Position numbers and translations under genes: made by a program. This document shows, one piece after another, positions 17,344-25,837 of a stretch of 64,000 nt of DNA; position 1 is the first letter of the stretch, and the number at the start of each line of letters is the position of its first letter. The DNA comes from CAVOEB01 sp965249645. Lineage in GTDB: Bacteria > Pseudomonadota > Alphaproteobacteria > UBA828 > JAPUJA01. The notes below the pieces were generated by a model. The model saw only the letters and a list, made by a program, of their open reading frames with translations. It was not told the origin of the DNA and made no database searches. The DNA lies in the NCBI GenBank assembly GCA_965249645.1, contig CBDFML010000007.1, forward strand, positions 140,780 to 204,779, given 5' to 3'.

Positions 17344-17597
17344 TAATACGGAACATGCCGGGAGTCAAGCGCCAAACGCGTCAGGAACAATTTTTTGTCC
17401 GGGCTGAAGGTGCGAGATGAGGGAGCGCGCACCTGCTGAAGGTGATTTGGGTCGTTTCCAAGCTTGGCTTGACGACGTCATGAGAGCCGCCTGACTCCGC
17501 CGAGCGGCGTTTTCTGGCCCGGGCGGGCACGACAGTCCGACCGCGCCGCTCGACGGCGCGTCTCTGCGCCCCCTGCTATGCGATTACGCCTGCGGGA

Positions 17598-19385
17598 TCA
17601 TGCGGTGGGCGCGATCAGGATCGCGTCGAGGGCATCCTGCGCGCGGGCGGCATAGTGGCGGTTGGCCTCGGGCAGGTAGCGGAAGCGGCCGCTACAACGC
17701 ACGATGGCGATGGCCACGTTGGTCAGGCAGGCGAGATTGCGGGGCAGGTGACGCACATACGCCCGGCAGCGATCTTCGTCGTAGGTGAAGTCGCGCACGT
17801 AGTGCAGCCGGTTTTCGATGTGCCAGTGGTTATGGACCAGGGCCAGAAGCTCCTCGGGCCCGGCGCGGTCTGTGCCGAGCGAGGTGAGGCTCCAGGTCAC
17901 TTCGATGCTGCTCTTGCCGGTCTTGAGGATCTCGCGCTCGCGTTCGATGCGCATCGCCTGGCGGCGCCCGTGGAGGTTCGCGTAGCCGTCCCATTCGGCG
18001 CCGGAGAGGTCGACGGCGGCACAGCGGCGGCGCTCGATGCGGCCATGGCCCTTGTCGACGGTTTCGTGCCAGGGCGCGTCGCTGAAGTCGATCGCCTTGA
18101 GGTCTTCGAGGATGGTTTCCTGATTGTCCTTGATGGCGCTGATCACGTAGTCGGCGCGGCGCCCGAGCAGGCAGCGCGCCGTCTCGTGCTGGGCGTGCAT
18201 CGCATCGACGGTGACAATGCGGCCTGCGAGGTCGAGGCTGCTGGAGAGCTCGCGTACGGCTGGGATTTCGTTGCTCTTGCTGTCGACCTCCACCTGCCCG
18301 AGGACCATGCCGGAGTCGTGTTCCACCGCCGCGACCATCATCCGGCGCCCGTCTTCGGTCTGCTTCGAGGCACCTCGCAGGTCCTTCCCGTCCATGGCGA
18401 CAGGCGCATGTGCCGTGCTGTGCTGGCCGGTCCACTGACCGATGGCGTTGTCCAGGGTCTCGGGCGGCAGCGCGGCGAGGATGTTGTGGAAGGTGGTGAT
18501 TGCGGGCGCGGTGTAGCGCTGCTTGCTCGGGCTCCAGAACGCACCCACTGCCTCGAGCTGCTCCTGGGAGAGCAGGGCGGCGAACTGGGCGAACGCGTTC
18601 ACACCTCGGTAGCCGGCCAGACGGGCAGCGACGGCGATCGCCAGAACGGTGTTCAGCGGGTAGCGCTTGCCCCGGTCACGGCGGCACTCGGGCACCTCGC
18701 CCAGACACTCGAACAGGCTGCGCAGCCGCGGCGCCGCCATTGGCTCGGTGTGTTGCTCAGCGTTCCAGTGTGCCGGCACCTCGGTCCGGCTCAGCGCCTC
18801 GGCGGCGTCGTCGGTCAGTTCGAACACGAAGATCTCCTTGGGCTGGCCGTGGTGGCGCCAGCGCGCCGAGCCTCCGGGCTCGCGGGCAAAGCCGCGGGTC
18901 AGCCCCAGCGAGCGCCAGTTCGACGCGCGGTAGCAGGTCCCGACAAAGCGCGAGACATCCACGAACGTCTCCGCCAGAAAGACGGGATATCCATGCACCG
19001 CCTGGATGTCCTGCGACAGCCGCCGCAGGCTCAGCCCCAGCACCCGCGAGGCCAAGTTGTGCACCCGGCCAGGCGTCAGGATGACAAAGCGCGAGTTGTT
19101 GGCGATCAGATGCAGGCGCCGGAACTGCTGCTCCGCCGGCCAGCCGATCCAGCGATCGCGTGCGGCCAGCTTGAACGCGCCGGGCTGCCAGCCGATCAGT
19201 GCGAGCCAGGTCTCGCCGTGCACCGCGACATGGCGCAGGCCTTTGCCGATGACGCCGTGAAACGGTAGGTAGTGGTGCTCCGCCACCAGCCGGTCCCAGT
19301 GCCGGTGCTCCTGCGCGCCCCAGGTCGGGCGCACCGTGACCGCGCGCAAATCAACGGATAAATCCTGGGCCGGCAGCGTCGCCAT
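17598..19385 (-). CDS. ISAs1-family transposase with N-terminal DruA (DUF4338) domain
   Basis: About 595 residues from the ATG at 19385; an in-frame start at 19439 is also possible. The N-terminal ~200 residues are a DUF4338/DruA domain ('HYLPFHGVIGKGLRHVAVHG', 'FVDVSRFVGTCYRASNW'). The C-terminal part is an ISAs1 DDE transposase: 'CLGEVPECRRDRGKRYPL', then 'VAMDGKDLRGA' with the first Asp, 'TVDAMHAQ' with the second, and a terminal 'HWHIENRLHYVRDFTYDED' containing the Glu. DruA is the defining domain of the Druantia anti-phage system and is also found joined to ISAs1 transposases. I could not define terminal inverted repeats. Confidence 0.85.
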   Translation of the reverse strand: MATLPAQDLSVDLRAVTVRPTWGAQEHRHWDRLVAEHHYLPFHGVIGKGLRHVAVHGETWLALIGWQPGAFKLAARDRWIGWPAEQQFRRLHLIANNSRFVILTPGRVHNLASRVLGLSLRRLSQDIQAVHGYPVFLAETFVDVSRFVGTCYRASNWRSLGLTRGFAREPGGSARWRHHGQPKEIFVFELTDDAAEALSRTEVPAHWNAEQHTEPMAAPRLRSLFECLGEVPECRRDRGKRYPLNTVLAIAVAARLAGYRGVNAFAQFAALLSQEQLEAVGAFWSPSKQRYTAPAITTFHNILAALPPETLDNAIGQWTGQHSTAHAPVAMDGKDLRGASKQTEDGRRMMVAAVEHDSGMVLGQVEVDSKSNEIPAVRELSSSLDLAGRIVTVDAMHAQHETARCLLGRRADYVISAIKDNQETILEDLKAIDFSDAPWHETVDKGHGRIERRRCAAVDLSGAEWDGYANLHGRRQAMRIEREREILKTGKSSIEVTWSLTSLGTDRAGPEELLALVHNHWHIENRLHYVRDFTYDEDRCRAYVRHLPRNLACLTNVAIAIVRCSGRFRYLPEANRHYAARAQDALDAILIAPTA

Positions 19386-19556
19386 GACCGGCACACTGCC
19401 ACATCGAGAACGGAATGGCCAGCCCCGACATCGGCTCACGATGCTCGGCAGGCGGACAAAAAACTAGCCCTGTGGGTCAGCTCCCCGCGCTTGACCCGCC
19501 ACGCCCATCGGGCCTAGCCTTGAGGGACGGTATTCCCATACACGGAGGTCTAAGCG

Positions 19557-20690
19557 ATGGCCGTCGTCCGTTTCGAGCAGCCCGGGGGTGCGCGCGTCCT
19601 GGCGGATGCGAGCCGCTCCCATGTGCTCAGCCCCCGCTACTACACGGACCCGGCGGTTTTTGCCTGGGAGCAGGACAATATCTTTGCCAAGTCATGGGCT
19701 TATGCGGGCCATATCAGCCAGCTGCCCAAGCCCGGCAGTGTCTTTCCCTGCGAGATCGCCGGCGAGCCGATCATCGTCGCGCGCACCGCCAAGGACGAGA
19801 TCAAGGCGTTCTACAACGTCTGCGCCCATCGGGCGGCGCGGATCGTCGATGAGCCGGTCTGCGCGAAGTCGCTCCAGTGCCCTTATCACGGCTGGATCTA
19901 CACTCTCGACGGCAAGCTCAAGGCCGCCCGGCGCACCAATCGCACGCCGGGCTTCGAGAAGACAGGCATCCACCTGCCCGCCGTGCGCGTCGAGGTCATG
20001 GAATCGTTCATCTATGTCAATCTCGACACCGATGCGGTGCCGATGAGCGAGACCGTGGGACCGATGTTCGAGGACATCCGCAAGTTCAAGATTGACGTCG
20101 GCGCGCTCAAGCCGTTGCGCCAGGATAGCTATACGGTTCATGCGAACTGGAAGGTGGTCGTCGACAACTACGTCGAGTCCTACCACACCGAAATCGCGCA
20201 CCCGATCTATGTCGACAGCGCGAACTGGCGGGACGCCTACATCGAGTCTCACGAGTGGTACACCCTGATGGGCGGTCCGGAATCGCAAGCGAACCTCGAA
20301 GCGCTGCGCCGGACGGGCAAGCTGCACGTGACCGAGAACCGCTACCATCTCGGCTGGCCGAACATTACCTACCTGTTCTATCCCGGCCCGCCCAACATCT
20401 TCGTCTCGGAGCTTCTGCCCGTCTCGATCGACGAGACCCTGTTCAGGCGCAACAGTTTCTTCGAGACCGACGAGATCGACGCCGAGCGGGAAGCCCAATT
20501 CGAAATGGACGACCTGCTGACCAAGGAGGACATCGGGCTCATCGAGCGCGCCTGGACGGGGCTAAAGTCGCGGGGCTTTCAGGGCCAGGGCCGTTACGTC
20601 CTGAACGATCAGATGACCAACCAAAGTGAGATGGCGGTCCACACCTTCCACCGCAAATGCCAGCAACTCTACGACGACGCCGGGCTTTAG
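19557..20690 (+). CDS. Rieske non-heme iron oxygenase, alpha subunit (second)
   Basis: A 377-residue Rieske oxygenase with [2Fe-2S] ligands C89, H91, C108, H111 ('CAHRAAR...CPYHGW') and mononuclear-iron histidines H210 and H215 in 'NYVESYHTEIAHP'. It is related to, but clearly distinct from, the enzyme at 4260-5429. It is preceded by ACGGAGGTCTAAGCG. No reductase or small subunit adjoins it, as is common for N-demethylating members. Downstream is an IS5 remnant, so its original operon may have been cut. Confidence 0.88.
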   Translation: MAVVRFEQPGGARVLADASRSHVLSPRYYTDPAVFAWEQDNIFAKSWAYAGHISQLPKPGSVFPCEIAGEPIIVARTAKDEIKAFYNVCAHRAARIVDEPVCAKSLQCPYHGWIYTLDGKLKAARRTNRTPGFEKTGIHLPAVRVEVMESFIYVNLDTDAVPMSETVGPMFEDIRKFKIDVGALKPLRQDSYTVHANWKVVVDNYVESYHTEIAHPIYVDSANWRDAYIESHEWYTLMGGPESQANLEALRRTGKLHVTENRYHLGWPNITYLFYPGPPNIFVSELLPVSIDETLFRRNSFFETDEIDAEREAQFEMDDLLTKEDIGLIERAWTGLKSRGFQGQGRYVLNDQMTNQSEMAVHTFHRKCQQLYDDAGL

Positions 20691-20698
20691 AAACCGGT

Positions 20699-21519
20699 GT
20701 CGTCGATTACGCAAACGGCCCGGATCGAAACGAAGAGCCGGCTGCCTGACAGTGTCAAAGCAAATCGGCTTGAACCGCCTTCGCATGTCTTTCATGGTGC
20801 AGAAGAAGCGCTCGATGATGTTGCGCATTTTGTAAAGACCGACGTCATGGGAGATGGGCTCTTTGGCGTTGCTCTTTGATGGAATGACCGCCAGAGCCCC
20901 GTCATCGTCAATGAGCTGGCGGATGGCGCGTGAGCCGTAAGCCTTGTCGGCGACGACGGCAAGCGGCGCTCCGGCGCCTTCGAGAAGATCCGGCAGGACT
21001 TGACCGTCATGAACCTGACCGCCGGTGATGACAAAGCGCCGGGGACGACCGTGTTCATCGACTACGGCGTGAACCTTGCTTGTGCGGCCGCCGCGTGAGC
21101 GGCCGATATCCTGCGCCAGTTCCCCCCTTTTGCGCCGGCTGCCGCGCGGTGAGCCTTGACGATGGATGAGTCGATGAAGAACAGGCTGTCGCCGGAGTGT
21201 TCGGCAAGCCCATCGAAGATCGCCTTCCATATGCCGCGCCGTGCCCAGCGCGCATAGCGGTTGTAGATGGTGGTGCGCGGGCCGTAGCGCTCGGGCAGGT
21301 CGCGCCACGGGGCGCCGGTGCGCAGAATATAGAAAATTCCGTTCAAAACACGCCGATCGTCCATACGCTTCGGACCACGTCCGCCCTTGGGCAAAAGCGG
21401 CTCGATCACCGCCCATTCTTCGTCTGACAAATCAAAGCGCATGATCAAACTCCTTTCCAAGAAGCTTGAATCACACTTCCACGCTATGAATCAATAGGTT
21501 AAATTGGGTTCAGACCCTA
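20699..21519. mobile_element. Truncated IS5 (IS427-like) element and adjoining IS6-like end
   Basis: The intact end is at about 21519, where 'GGGTTCAGACCC' meets CTAG, in line with the YTAR target of the IS427 group. The other end is lost near 20795. Just beyond that, 'GTCAAAGCAAATCGGCTTGA' (about 20755-20774) resembles the left end of the IS6 element at 28098 ('GTCAGAGCAAACCGGCTTGA'), suggesting a second IS cut this one. Confidence 0.55.
20795..21442 (-). pseudogene. IS5-family transposase remnant, 3' end missing
   Basis: Frame 1 from the ATG at 21442 gives 'MRFDLSDEEWAVIEPLLPKGG' to 'FIDSSIVKAHRAAAGAKGG'; frame 2 then gives 'AQDIGRSRGGRTSKVHAVVDE', 'ADKAYGSRAIRQLI' and 'NIIERFFCTMKDMRR'. 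A two-frame layout with a slip near the KGG segment is normal for the IS427 group of IS5. After 'MRR' the normal C-terminus is replaced by unrelated sequence, so the element is truncated near 20795. The first DDE Asp (FIDSS) and second (VADKAYGS) are present, Glu is in 'NIIERFF'. Confidence 0.8.
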
Positions 21520-21710
21520 GTCAGCTCAGCCAAGGTAATCCGCTTCGTGGCGAGAACGTCTGCTCTACCCCGAATCGTGTGGCGTAAGTGACGGCGGGTT
21601 GCCGGAATTGTGTCGAGTCGCTAGGCTGAAATCAGGCGAGTGACCGCAAATTCGGATGACCCGGCCAAGGCCTTGGTCGAAAAAGACGGCACCGTTCCGG
21701 GGAGGACAAT

Positions 21711-22886
21711 ATGGCAGATCCAAGCAAGGGCAAATTTCGCGGCAACGAAGCCTTCGAGAACCTGTCGCGGGTGTCTCGAACGGCTCAAGAGAAGGAGATC
21801 GAGCGGGGGCTCCGACTGGGGCTGGAAGCGGCGGATTCAGTTGAGGATCGCACGATCCCCCTGTTCAGCCGCGGCGCGATGCCGCCCTTCGCGGGGATCG
21901 AAACATTCTGTGGAGCCCCCTATTGCGAAGATGCGAACGAGGTCGGTCAATACGAGGCCGCGTTCATCGGCGAGCCCTTCGACGGGGGCACCGTAAACCG
22001 TCCTGGCGCGCGCTTTGGCCCCCGGGCGATGCGCCACTGCTCGGGGATCTACGACGGCTATTCCCTGGACGCCGGAGTCGATCTGCAGGAAATGCTCGAT
22101 CTGTGCGATCTGGGCGATGTCTACGTCATGCCGGCCAACCTGGAGAAATCGTTCGACCAGTGCACCAAGGCGATCGACCACATCGTGCGCGCGGGCGTCT
22201 TCCCGCTGATCTGCGGCGGCGACCATAGCCTGGGTTTTCCCAATATCCGGGCCATCGCACCCCACATCGACGGCAACGTCGGGATCATCCACATCGACCG
22301 CCATCTCGACTGCGAGCCCTATATGCTGGACGAACGGATGGCGGGCAGCCCGTGGTACTGGTCTATCCACGACCCCAACGGCTCGACCCACAAGCATCAC
22401 GCCCACATGCACGATGTGGGTCTGCCCAACGTCCGGGCGGAGAATTTTGTCCAGATCGGCGCCGGCGGCTGGGTCGGCCTGCGCGATTCGTCCGACATCA
22501 TGCGCCGGCGCGGCATGCAGATCATGACCATCGACGATATGGAGGAACTGGGCCCGATCAAGGCCGCGGAAATAGCCCTGGAGATAGCCTGGAAAGGGGC
22601 CAAGGCGGTGTATCTCTCCTACGACATCGATTCCATCGATCCCGCCTTCGCGCCGGGTACACAGGCACCGGAGCCGGGCGGTATCCTGCCCCGGGAGGCG
22701 ATCAAGCTGGTGCGGACGATCGCCCGCGAAGGGCTCTGCGGCATGGAGGTGGTCGAGATCTCACCGCCCTACGACGTCAACGACAACACCGCCCTGCTCG
22801 GCAACCGGCTGATGCTCGAAGCACTCGGCGCAATGGTTGCCAATGACAAACTCGGTCATCGCGAGCGCGTCATGAATTCAGCCTGA
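21711..22886 (+). CDS. Ureohydrolase (arginase/agmatinase superfamily), guanidine hydrolase-like
   Basis: A 391-residue metal-dependent ureohydrolase with all metal motifs: 'CGGDHSLGFP', 'IHIDRHLDCE' (D-x-H-x-D) and 'LSYDIDSIDPAFAPGT'. The extended N-terminus and the blocks 'GDVYVMPANLEKSFDQ' and 'GMEVVEISPPYDVND' resemble, from memory, the Ni-dependent guanidine hydrolase GdmH of cyanobacteria more than classical agmatinases. It would split a guanidino compound to urea. A strong GGGGAGGACAAT precedes the ATG. The convergent urease 43 nt downstream would remove the urea. Agmatinase or guanidinobutyrase activity remains possible. Confidence 0.82.
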   Translation: MADPSKGKFRGNEAFENLSRVSRTAQEKEIERGLRLGLEAADSVEDRTIPLFSRGAMPPFAGIETFCGAPYCEDANEVGQYEAAFIGEPFDGGTVNRPGARFGPRAMRHCSGIYDGYSLDAGVDLQEMLDLCDLGDVYVMPANLEKSFDQCTKAIDHIVRAGVFPLICGGDHSLGFPNIRAIAPHIDGNVGIIHIDRHLDCEPYMLDERMAGSPWYWSIHDPNGSTHKHHAHMHDVGLPNVRAENFVQIGAGGWVGLRDSSDIMRRRGMQIMTIDDMEELGPIKAAEIALEIAWKGAKAVYLSYDIDSIDPAFAPGTQAPEPGGILPREAIKLVRTIAREGLCGMEVVEISPPYDVNDNTALLGNRLMLEALGAMVANDKLGHRERVMNSA

Positions 22887-22929
22887 ATCGCGGAATGTCG
22901 CCGCATAGGCCTATAGGTGGGGCACCGGT

Positions 22930-24636
22930 TCAGCGCAGAAAATACATTTGCCCCAGCGCGAGTTTCGCGGCGGGCTCGCAGGTGGCGAGTTCGCCGTCGG
23001 CGAAGACCTCGAAGCTCTGGGGATTGACCCGGATGTCGGGCAGCGCGTCGTTGTGCAGCATGTCGGCCTTCGACAGCGAGCGGGTGGTGGAGATGGGCAG
23101 CATGGCCGTGCCCAGGTTTTCGCGTCCCGCCACGTCGGCCTCGATCGCGGATGCGTGGACGAAATTCGCGCTACAGCTTTGCGGCGCGCTGCCGTGGGCG
23201 CCCCACTGGGGTTTGGCGATCACGGGCTCGACATCCATCAGGCAGGCCGCGCCGTCGCCTCTCATGGCCCAGACGCAATAGTCGGATTTGTAGACGACGC
23301 GCGGCTTGGCTCCGAAATGGCTGGGGTCCCAAACGACGAGATCGGCCATCTTGCCCGGCTCGATGGAGCCGATATAGGCATCGATGCCGAAGGTCCGCGC
23401 CGCGTTGATGGTGTATTTCGCGATGTAGCGCTTGATCCGCTCGTTATCGCCTGCCTGTGTGGTCTCGCCGGCGAGGCGGCCGCGCTGGTCCTTCATCTTC
23501 GATGCAAGCTGCCAGGTCCGCGCGATGACTTCGTTGACCCGGCCCATGCCCTGGCTGTCCGAGCCGAGCATGGAGATTGCGCCAAGATCGTGGAGCACGT
23601 CTTCCGCCGAGATCGTCTCGGGGCGGATGCGGCTTTCGGCGTGGGCGACATCCTCGGGGATGTCGGGGCGGAGCCCGTGGGCCAACATGGTCATGTCGAG
23701 ATGCTCGTCGAAGGTGTTGAGCGTGTAGGGATTGGTCGGGTTGGTCGAGGAAGGCAGACAGTTGGGCTCACCATTGCAGCGGATAATGTCGGGCGCGTGG
23801 CCGCCGCCCGCGCCTTCGGTGTGGTACATGTGGATGGTGCGCCCGGCGATGGCGGCGATGGTGTCTTCGTAGAATCCCGATTCGTTCAGCGTGTCGGTGT
23901 GGAGCTGGACCTGGAAGTCGAGCTCGTCCGCAACCCGCAGACAGGTGTCGATGACCGACGGCGGGGCACCGAAATCCTCGTGGATCTTGACCCCGATGAC
24001 GCCGCAGCGGATCAGCTCGCGGATCGCGTCGGGCGTGTGCGAGCTGCCCCGGCCGAAGACGCCGAAATTGAGCGGAAAGCCCTCGCAGGCGCGCAGCATG
24101 CGTGCGATGTCGGTCGGGCTGCCCACGTCGACGACGAGGCAGTGGCTCATGCCGCCGCCGATCATGGTGGTGAGACCGGAACTGATCGCGTGATCGCACT
24201 GGTCGGCGCCCATGAAGTGGACGTGGACGTCGATGCCGCCGGCGGTGACGATCTGACCCGCGGCGCTTTCGATGGCCGTGGAATTGCCCACCACGAGAGC
24301 GTCGTCGACACCGTCCATGACCGCCGGGTTGCCGGCCTTGCCGATGCCGACGATCTTGCCGTCGCGCACCCCGATGTCGCCCTTGACGATGCCGGCGACC
24401 GGGTCGATCACCAGGGCATTCTCGATCAGCAGATCAAGGGCGCCCTCGGCGTTGGTGCGGGTCGAGATCGCCATGCCGTCGCGCACGGTCTTGCCGCCGC
24501 CGGTCATGCATTCATCGCCGTAGACCGTGTAATCATGCTCGACCTCGGCGAGCAGCGAGGTATCGCCCAGCCGGACGCAATCGCCGGTGGTGGGGCCGAA
24601 CATCTCGGCATAGGCCTTGCGCGTCATGGTCGTCAT
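22930..24636 (-). CDS. ureC: Urease alpha subunit
   Basis: A 568-residue urease alpha subunit. Nickel ligands are present: 'GGIDVHVHF', carbamylated Lys217 and His219 in 'GVKIHEDFG', His246, His272 in 'YHTEGAGGGHAPD' and Asp360 in 'SDSQGMG'. Catalytic His320 is kept, but the mobile-flap Cys319 of Klebsiella urease is Ala ('MLAHGLRP' for 'MVCHHLD'), and the following His is Gly. Cys319 is not essential but affects activity and pH response. It forms a pair with the gamma-beta fusion 15 nt upstream. No ureDEFG maturation genes are in the window. Confidence 0.93.
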   Translation of the reverse strand: MTTMTRKAYAEMFGPTTGDCVRLGDTSLLAEVEHDYTVYGDECMTGGGKTVRDGMAISTRTNAEGALDLLIENALVIDPVAGIVKGDIGVRDGKIVGIGKAGNPAVMDGVDDALVVGNSTAIESAAGQIVTAGGIDVHVHFMGADQCDHAISSGLTTMIGGGMSHCLVVDVGSPTDIARMLRACEGFPLNFGVFGRGSSHTPDAIRELIRCGVIGVKIHEDFGAPPSVIDTCLRVADELDFQVQLHTDTLNESGFYEDTIAAIAGRTIHMYHTEGAGGGHAPDIIRCNGEPNCLPSSTNPTNPYTLNTFDEHLDMTMLAHGLRPDIPEDVAHAESRIRPETISAEDVLHDLGAISMLGSDSQGMGRVNEVIARTWQLASKMKDQRGRLAGETTQAGDNERIKRYIAKYTINAARTFGIDAYIGSIEPGKMADLVVWDPSHFGAKPRVVYKSDYCVWAMRGDGAACLMDVEPVIAKPQWGAHGSAPQSCSANFVHASAIEADVAGRENLGTAMLPISTTRSLSKADMLHNDALPDIRVNPQSFEVFADGELATCEPAAKLALGQMYFLR

Positions 24637-24651
24637 GGCTCGATCCCTCCC

Positions 24652-25344
24652 TCAGGCACCCTTGAAGCCCAGCGTGCGGGCACGCTCGAGAGCCTGCTCG
24701 CGGACCTCGGGCGAATCGACGGAGCCGTCGGTCAAGGCGTTGAAGCCCGTGACCTCGCCGCTGCCGCCGACGGCGACGAGATTGACCTCCCGGGATTCGC
24801 CCGGCTCGAAGCGTACCGCCGTGCCCGCAGGCGAATCGAGGCGCATGCCGAAGGCCGCGGCACGGTCGAAGTCGAGCGCCTTGTTGACCTCGAAAAAATG
24901 AAAGTGGCTGCCGACCTGGACCGGGCGATCGCCCGTGTTCGTCACCCGCAGGCTGGCGCGCCGGCGCCCTGCGTTGAGCTCGATCTCGCCGTCCGGGGTG
25001 ATGATCTCGCCGGGGCGGGGTTCGCTGTTGGCCGATGCGCCCGGTGCGATGGGATCGTGCACGGTGACCATCTTCACGCCGTCGGGAAACATGCCTTCGA
25101 CCTGGATCAGGGACATCAGCTCGGGCACGCCCGGAAGGCACTGGTCGGCGTTGAGCAGCGTGCGGCCATGGGCCGCGAGGTCGGCGACGGTGCGTCCCTG
25201 GCGGGCTAGGACCATCAGTTCGTCGCAGATGTAGGCAACCGCCTCAGGCGCGCTGAGCTTGATGTCCCGGGCAAGATTGCGGCGCGCAATTTCCGCAGCG
25301 GTGAAGATGGTCAGGCGTTCCTGTTCGGTTGGCGTGAGCAACAT
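24652..25344 (-). CDS. ureAB: Urease gamma-beta fusion subunit
   Basis: A 230-residue fusion. Residues 1-100 are the gamma subunit ('LLTPTEQERLTIFTAAEIAR', 'LPGVPELMSLIQVEG'); residues ~110-215 are beta ('PGEIITPDGEIELNAGR', 'VGSHFHFFEVNKALDFDR'). Such fusions occur in Helicobacter (UreA) and in some alphaproteobacteria. The start is the ATG at 25344 after AAGGGGAGA; the longer open frame upstream lacks similarity. Upstream the operon is interrupted by gene debris and an IS6, which may have separated it from its accessory genes. Confidence 0.92.
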   Translation of the reverse strand: MLLTPTEQERLTIFTAAEIARRNLARDIKLSAPEAVAYICDELMVLARQGRTVADLAAHGRTLLNADQCLPGVPELMSLIQVEGMFPDGVKMVTVHDPIAPGASANSEPRPGEIITPDGEIELNAGRRRASLRVTNTGDRPVQVGSHFHFFEVNKALDFDRAAAFGMRLDSPAGTAVRFEPGESREVNLVAVGGSGEVTGFNALTDGSVDSPEVREQALERARTLGFKGA

Positions 25345-25434
25345 GGCGTGTCTCCCCTTACCGTCGAATTTGAGCCGATGGTATGGCGACAGAGTAGGGC
25401 AGGCCACGCTTGCCGGGCAAGGCGCGAAAAGGGG

Positions 25435-25640
25435 CTAGCAGATCTCGTCCGGATACCACGCGCAGATGCGAATGGCGTCGGCTTCCATGGGCGTGTACGG
25501 CCCCGGCTTGTAGAAGCGGGAATTGACGCCCTGCTGGCTGTGCTCGACGATGAGTGCGTCCTCCGCGCTGGTCACCCGTCACAGCCAGGTTAGCCGGTCG
25601 AGACCGTAGTCACGCCCCTGAGCTGGCCAGGGGTGAGCAT
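25435..25640 (-). pseudogene. Remnant of a Rieske oxygenase alpha subunit, C-terminal part
   Basis: On the minus strand one frame reads 'GRDYGLDRLTWL', then TGA where related proteins have Trp, then 'RVTSAEDALIVEHSQQGVNS', 'RFYKPGPYTPMEADAIRICA' and 'WYPDEIC' to a stop at 25437. The 'LTWLW..T..D..I.E..Q.GV.S' and 'PGPY...E' pattern is typical of Rieske oxygenase C-termini. Nothing upstream of about 25640 can be recognised, so it is a fragment with a nonsense mutation. Confidence 0.7.
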
Positions 25641-25687
25641 CGCTGCGAGGGCGCAGGCTGCACGTTGCTCGATCCTGCCGGCGCAGG

Positions 25688-25837
25688 TCAGAGCTGTCCC
25701 GGCTCGTCGGGGCGGACATACTTCCAGTAGGTGTCCTTGACCGTGAGCTTGTTGCCCTCGAACGCCCAGTAGTCGATGCCCCATCAATCGATGATCTCGC
25801 CGTCGAGCGTCTTGCCCTGCACGGTCCAGGTCGACAC
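25688..25837 (-). pseudogene. Remnant of a SnoaL/NTF2-like protein
   Basis: The frame ending at 25688 reads 'VSTWTVQGKTLDGEIID', an in-frame TGA, then 'WGIDYWAFEGNKLTVKDTYW' and 'KYVRPDEPGQL'. This is the C-terminal half of a SnoaL-like (NTF2-fold) protein. Its 5' part was removed at the IS6 boundary at 25838. Rieske enzymes are often encoded beside NTF2-fold proteins, so this and the neighbouring fragment may be debris of one operon. Confidence 0.65.

Noticed and set aside
21520..21710. Guanidine (ykkC-type) riboswitch before the ureohydrolase
   Set aside because: I looked for the conserved ACGG/GGGACG and CCGAGAG-type segments and did not find them.
22948..25209. 753-codon plus-strand open frame opposite urease
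   Set aside because: It covers both urease genes in antisense and is Asp/Val/Arg-rich, as expected for a shadow of GC-rich codons.
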